Source: Phycisphaerales bacterium (GTDB taxonomy: Bacteria; Planctomycetota; Phycisphaerae; Phycisphaerales; UBA1924). From it: DNA of 64,000 nucleotides. The translations under genes were made by a program, and so were the position numbers. Shown piece after piece: positions 61,374-64,000 of this stretch. The stretch is from contig JANQQR010000003.1 in assembly GCA_028289195.1 (NCBI GenBank), positions 1 to 64,000 on the forward strand, given 5' to 3'. Numbering within the stretch: the stretch's first letter is position 1; each line of letters begins with the position of its first letter. The notes beneath the pieces were generated by a model, which ran no database searches, had not been told where the DNA came from, and saw only the letters and a program-made list of their open reading frames with translations.

Positions 61374-61379
61374 TATAGT
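61374..61379 (+). promoter_or_regulatory. putative -10 box (TATAGT) of the metal ATPase
   Basis: TATAGT lies 30 bases before the ATG at 61410 in the divergent gpsA/ATPase spacer; GAGGGA in the resulting leader is a possible ribosome-binding site. No clear -35 hexamer. Confidence 0.4.
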
Positions 61380-61409
61380 GGCCACCAACCACGAGGGACC
61401 TTTCACCCC

Positions 61410-63461
61410 ATGGCGACACACACTCCCGTGCCCCAGAGCGTTTCGACTGGCGATGAGCACTCCGGAGAGTCCCCGGAACAGGCGGCGCTCAACGAACGCA
61501 GGCTCGAGAGGCAGATCATCGTCTACCTCGTGGGCGGGATCCTGGCGCTCGCCGGCTGGCTCGGCCAGTGGCTCGACATGATCGACCCCTCGATCGCGCA
61601 GATCCCCGTGTTCATGGGCGCCGTGATGCTCGGGTTCGGGCTGTTCGTCTCGGCGTGGAACGAGATCCGCGGCGGGCTGCTGGGCAGTTCGACCCTCGCC
61701 TCGCTCGCGATCCTCGCGGCGCTCTCCCAGGGCATGTACGCCACGGCGGCGTTCCTCGCCTTCATCCTGCTGGTGGCAGACCAGGCCCTGCGTCGCACGG
61801 CGTGGGGAGCCCTCCGGGCCATCGAGCAGCTCGTGCAGCTGACCCCGGACACCGCCCGCATTGTCGAGAACGGGACCGAGCGCGAAGCCTCACTGGATGA
61901 GGTCGAGGTCGGCATGCTCGTGCGCGTTCGCGCCGGAGAGAACCTCCCTGTCGACGGCGTGGTCGTCAGTGGCAGCTCGATGATCAACCAGGCCAGCCTG
62001 ACCGGTGAGGCTGCGCCCGTTGAAGCCCAGGACGGCACGCTCGTTTACGCCGGTACGACGAACCTGACCGGCAGCCTGGATATCAAGGTCACCCAGATCG
62101 GCGCCGAGACGACGATCGGAAAGGTCGCTGAGCTGATCAACGAGGCGGAGTCCACGCGGACGAGCCGCCAGCTGATGATCGAGCAGGTGGCCCGGTACGT
62201 GGTGCCGGTCGCGCTCGTGACCGCCGCGACGGTGTGGTACTTCACGAAGGACGTGGAGAGCGCGATCAGCGTTCTGGTCGTCGCGTGCCCGTCGGCGCTG
62301 CTGCTGGCGAGCCCGACGGCGATGATGGCTTCCTTTGCCGCGGCTGCTCGCCTGGGCATCCTGATCAAGCAGACTTCGTACCTCGAGTCGGCGGCGAACA
62401 TCGACACGATCGTGTTCGACAAGACCGGTACGATCACCACGGGGCGCTTCGCCGTGAGCCGCCTGGCCCCGGCGGAGGGCGTCGAGGGTGCGGTGCTGCT
62501 GCAGGCAGCCGCGGATGCGGAGCAGCACTCGAATCACCCGTTGGCGCAGTCGATCATGCAGACGGCCAAGCAGGCGCGCGTCATCCCCGAGGAAGGCTCC
62601 GGGTTCGAGGAGGTCCACGGGCGCGGCGTGAAGGGCGTCACGAGCAAGGGCGAGCTGCTGGCCGGCCGGTCGTCCTGGCTTGTCGAACTGGATCCGTCGA
62701 TCCGGTCGCAGGTCGAGACCGTGGAGTCGCACATCGAGGGTATGAGCGGCGTGCACGTCATGCGGGGGGGCACGTACCTCGGGGCCGTCGGCCTCGAGGA
62801 CAAGCTGCGCTACAACTCCAAGGGCGTGATCGAGAAGGTGCGCGAACTGGGCGCCCGCTCGGTCGGGCTGTTCACCGGTGATCGCTTCGACGTGGCCAAG
62901 CGTGTCGGTGTGTCGGTCGGCGTCGACAAGATCGAGGCCGAGTGCCTGCCCGAAGAGAAGCACGATCTCATCCAGGAGATGGTCCAGAACGGCAAGCGCG
63001 TGCTGATGGTCGGCGACGGCATCAACGACGGCCCGTCGCTGGCGGCGGCCGACGTCGGCGTGGCGATGGGTCTTTCCGGATCCGACATCGCCACCAACTC
63101 CGCCGGCGTCGCCCTGATGAACGACGACCTGTCGCGCGTGCCGTTCCTCATGATGCTCGCCCGGCGCACACGTCTGGTGATCGCCCAGAACATCGCGGCT
63201 TCGATCGTCATCGCGATCGTTGGGCTGGCGGCGGCGGCGACCGGATTGCTCGGCATCGGCTTCGCGGCGTTCTACCACTTCTTCGGAGACGTCTTCGTCA
63301 TCGCCAACAGCTTCCGCCTGATCCGGTTCGGCGAGGAGTTCGCCTCGCACGAGCACCACTTCGCCTCAGTGTCGAGTATCGGCAGCGCGAGCCACGCGGC
63401 ATCCGAGACACGGCGCGAAGCGTCGGCAAGCCTCCGCCAGCCGGAGCCGGTGGGCGCTTAG
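61410..63461 (+). CDS. P1B-type heavy-metal ATPase with CPS motif
   Basis: A 683-residue cation pump. The phosphorylated aspartate is D337 in FDKTGTITTG, the HP motif is H376-P377, and the hinge is VGDGINDGPSLAAADVGVAMG. The membrane metal site reads C293-P-S295 in VACPSALLLASPTAMM, not the usual CPC or SPC. There is no N-terminal CxxC metal-binding domain. The last membrane segment has FYHFFGDVFVIANSFRLIRF, with His and Asp near where P1B-4 and P1B-2 pumps have ligands. The transported metal cannot be assigned. Confidence 0.9.
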   Translation: MATHTPVPQSVSTGDEHSGESPEQAALNERRLERQIIVYLVGGILALAGWLGQWLDMIDPSIAQIPVFMGAVMLGFGLFVSAWNEIRGGLLGSSTLASLAILAALSQGMYATAAFLAFILLVADQALRRTAWGALRAIEQLVQLTPDTARIVENGTEREASLDEVEVGMLVRVRAGENLPVDGVVVSGSSMINQASLTGEAAPVEAQDGTLVYAGTTNLTGSLDIKVTQIGAETTIGKVAELINEAESTRTSRQLMIEQVARYVVPVALVTAATVWYFTKDVESAISVLVVACPSALLLASPTAMMASFAAAARLGILIKQTSYLESAANIDTIVFDKTGTITTGRFAVSRLAPAEGVEGAVLLQAAADAEQHSNHPLAQSIMQTAKQARVIPEEGSGFEEVHGRGVKGVTSKGELLAGRSSWLVELDPSIRSQVETVESHIEGMSGVHVMRGGTYLGAVGLEDKLRYNSKGVIEKVRELGARSVGLFTGDRFDVAKRVGVSVGVDKIEAECLPEEKHDLIQEMVQNGKRVLMVGDGINDGPSLAAADVGVAMGLSGSDIATNSAGVALMNDDLSRVPFLMMLARRTRLVIAQNIAASIVIAIVGLAAAATGLLGIGFAAFYHFFGDVFVIANSFRLIRFGEEFASHEHHFASVSSIGSASHAASETRREASASLRQPEPVGA

Positions 63462-64000
63462 CGGCGGCTCTCCGATCTCTCGCCTCCGAGCGCCAACGAA
63501 AAAGCGACCCGCAATCTGTTCGATGTGCAGGCCGCTGGAGGAGAGAGAGATACCGAAACTCCCACGAGCCGCGGGACGTCACCTCGCGGCTTCGCAGGGG
63601 AGCGGGCCCGGCAGATTGCTTGGGTCGCCGGATCGGCTCGCGCCGGCCGCCCACAAACCATCGGGCGGTGCGGCGGGGTCCGAAAAACCCGCTCACTCGG
63701 TTATACGGAATCCCCTTTCTCATGGTTCAGTGTGGGGGCCCCAAATCTGGTGTTCTCACATTCGGCCCCCTGTCGTAAGTGTCTGAGGGCACCCGGCATG
63801 GCGCCCGTCCGGGCGCCGGGATGAGCCGTTCTTGGGAGAACGCCCCTCGGATTCGGTTTCGGGAACCGCGCCTCCGGCACCCCGCGCCGTGGCGACCGGC
63901 ACGTCGTGACCCACCCGCCTAAGCGTGCCGGTCTGCCCTCCCGGTACCTCCGAAACGGAACGCGCCAGCCGACACTCGGGCCAAGCCAACCACCCCGACG
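63462..64000. other. gene-free region with several hairpins
   Basis: No frame here shows the G/C-ending codon pattern of the neighbouring genes. Stable hairpins are seen: AGCCGCG/CGCGGCT at 63567-63573 and 63585-63591; GGGGGCC/GGCCCCC at 63734-63740 and 63764-63770 around a 23-base loop; GGCGCCCG/CGGGCGCC at 63800-63807 and 63810-63817. Between 63690 and 63790 the DNA is less GC-rich than its surroundings. It may be the leader of a gene beyond the window or a structured RNA. No known riboswitch, tRNA, tmRNA, 6S or RNase P motif was recognised. Confidence 0.5.

Noticed and set aside
63298..63723. Minus-strand frame of 141 codons at the right end
   Set aside because: It overlaps the end of the metal ATPase and lacks the G/C-ending codon pattern.
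1..64000. tRNA, rRNA, CRISPR, insertion sequence, prophage and defence-system signatures
   Set aside because: Scanning by eye found no T-loop consensus with acceptor pairing, no regularly spaced direct repeats, no transposase, integrase, restriction or toxin-antitoxin proteins.

Overview
The window is high-GC DNA from a Gram-negative bacterium. The best fit is a planctomycete, probably of the Phycisphaerae type. This is an inference from gene content: a bamA-ompH-lpxD-lpxC/fabZ-lpxA outer-membrane and lipid A cluster with a fused LpxC-FabZ, a squalene-hopene cyclase, a secreted protein ending in a PEP-CTERM-like sorting tail, and several very large or oddly fused proteins. No rRNA, tRNA, CRISPR array, insertion sequence or prophage was recognised. 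The genes are mostly housekeeping and densely packed, often with 4-base ATGA overlaps.

Layout. 0.1-4.7 kb (+): small unknowns, a DUF456 membrane protein, and a fusion of a polyprenyl-phosphate-mannose-synthase-like glycosyltransferase, a TMTC-like O-mannosyltransferase and TPR repeats. 4.7-12.1 kb (-): PEP-CTERM-like protein, alpha-glucan phosphorylase, then a parA / VanZ-like / murJ / small-lipoprotein operon. 12.2-22.9 kb (+): HDOD protein, recO, an alpha/beta hydrolase overlapping a GH3-family ligase, DinB-like protein, NRDE protein overlapping a hydrolase-DedA-ATP-grasp fusion, bifunctional nuclease, truD. 22.9-26.9 kb (-): large secreted protein and FIST sensor. 27.0-30.6 kb (+): squalene-hopene cyclase, thioredoxin-fold protein, a 34-residue microprotein. 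30.6-38.2 kb (-): two unknowns, LpxL-type acyltransferase, coiled-coil membrane protein, MgtE, Na+/Ca2+ exchanger, purB. 38.3-40.3 kb (+): ECF sigma factor and its membrane partner. 40.7-51.9 kb (+): outer-membrane cluster, then a cystathionine synthase/lyase, thiD2-thiE and an ABC-F ATPase. 51.9-61.2 kb (mostly -): DinB, Bcp, unknown membrane proteins, M16 peptidase, cystathionine beta-synthase, atpG, a PhnP-like hydrolase, gpsA. 61.4-63.5 kb (+): a P1B-type metal ATPase with an unusual CPS motif. 63.46-64.0 kb: no gene, several hairpins.

Cooperation. BamA, OmpH, LpxD, LpxC/FabZ, LpxA and the LpxL-like acyltransferase together make and assemble an LPS-bearing outer membrane. The cystathionine enzymes at 47.5 and 56.7 kb could form a transsulfuration route. 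MurJ supports a peptidoglycan wall.

Two signals are not explained by ordinary annotation. First, a family of REP/REPIN-like palindromes occurs four times between 47.3 and 59.2 kb, always in spacers between co-oriented genes; the hairpin stem shows compensatory changes between copies. Second, many genes carry a TAC-N-N-T-type -10 hexamer ending only 6-9 bases before the start codon, which suggests widespread leaderless transcription.
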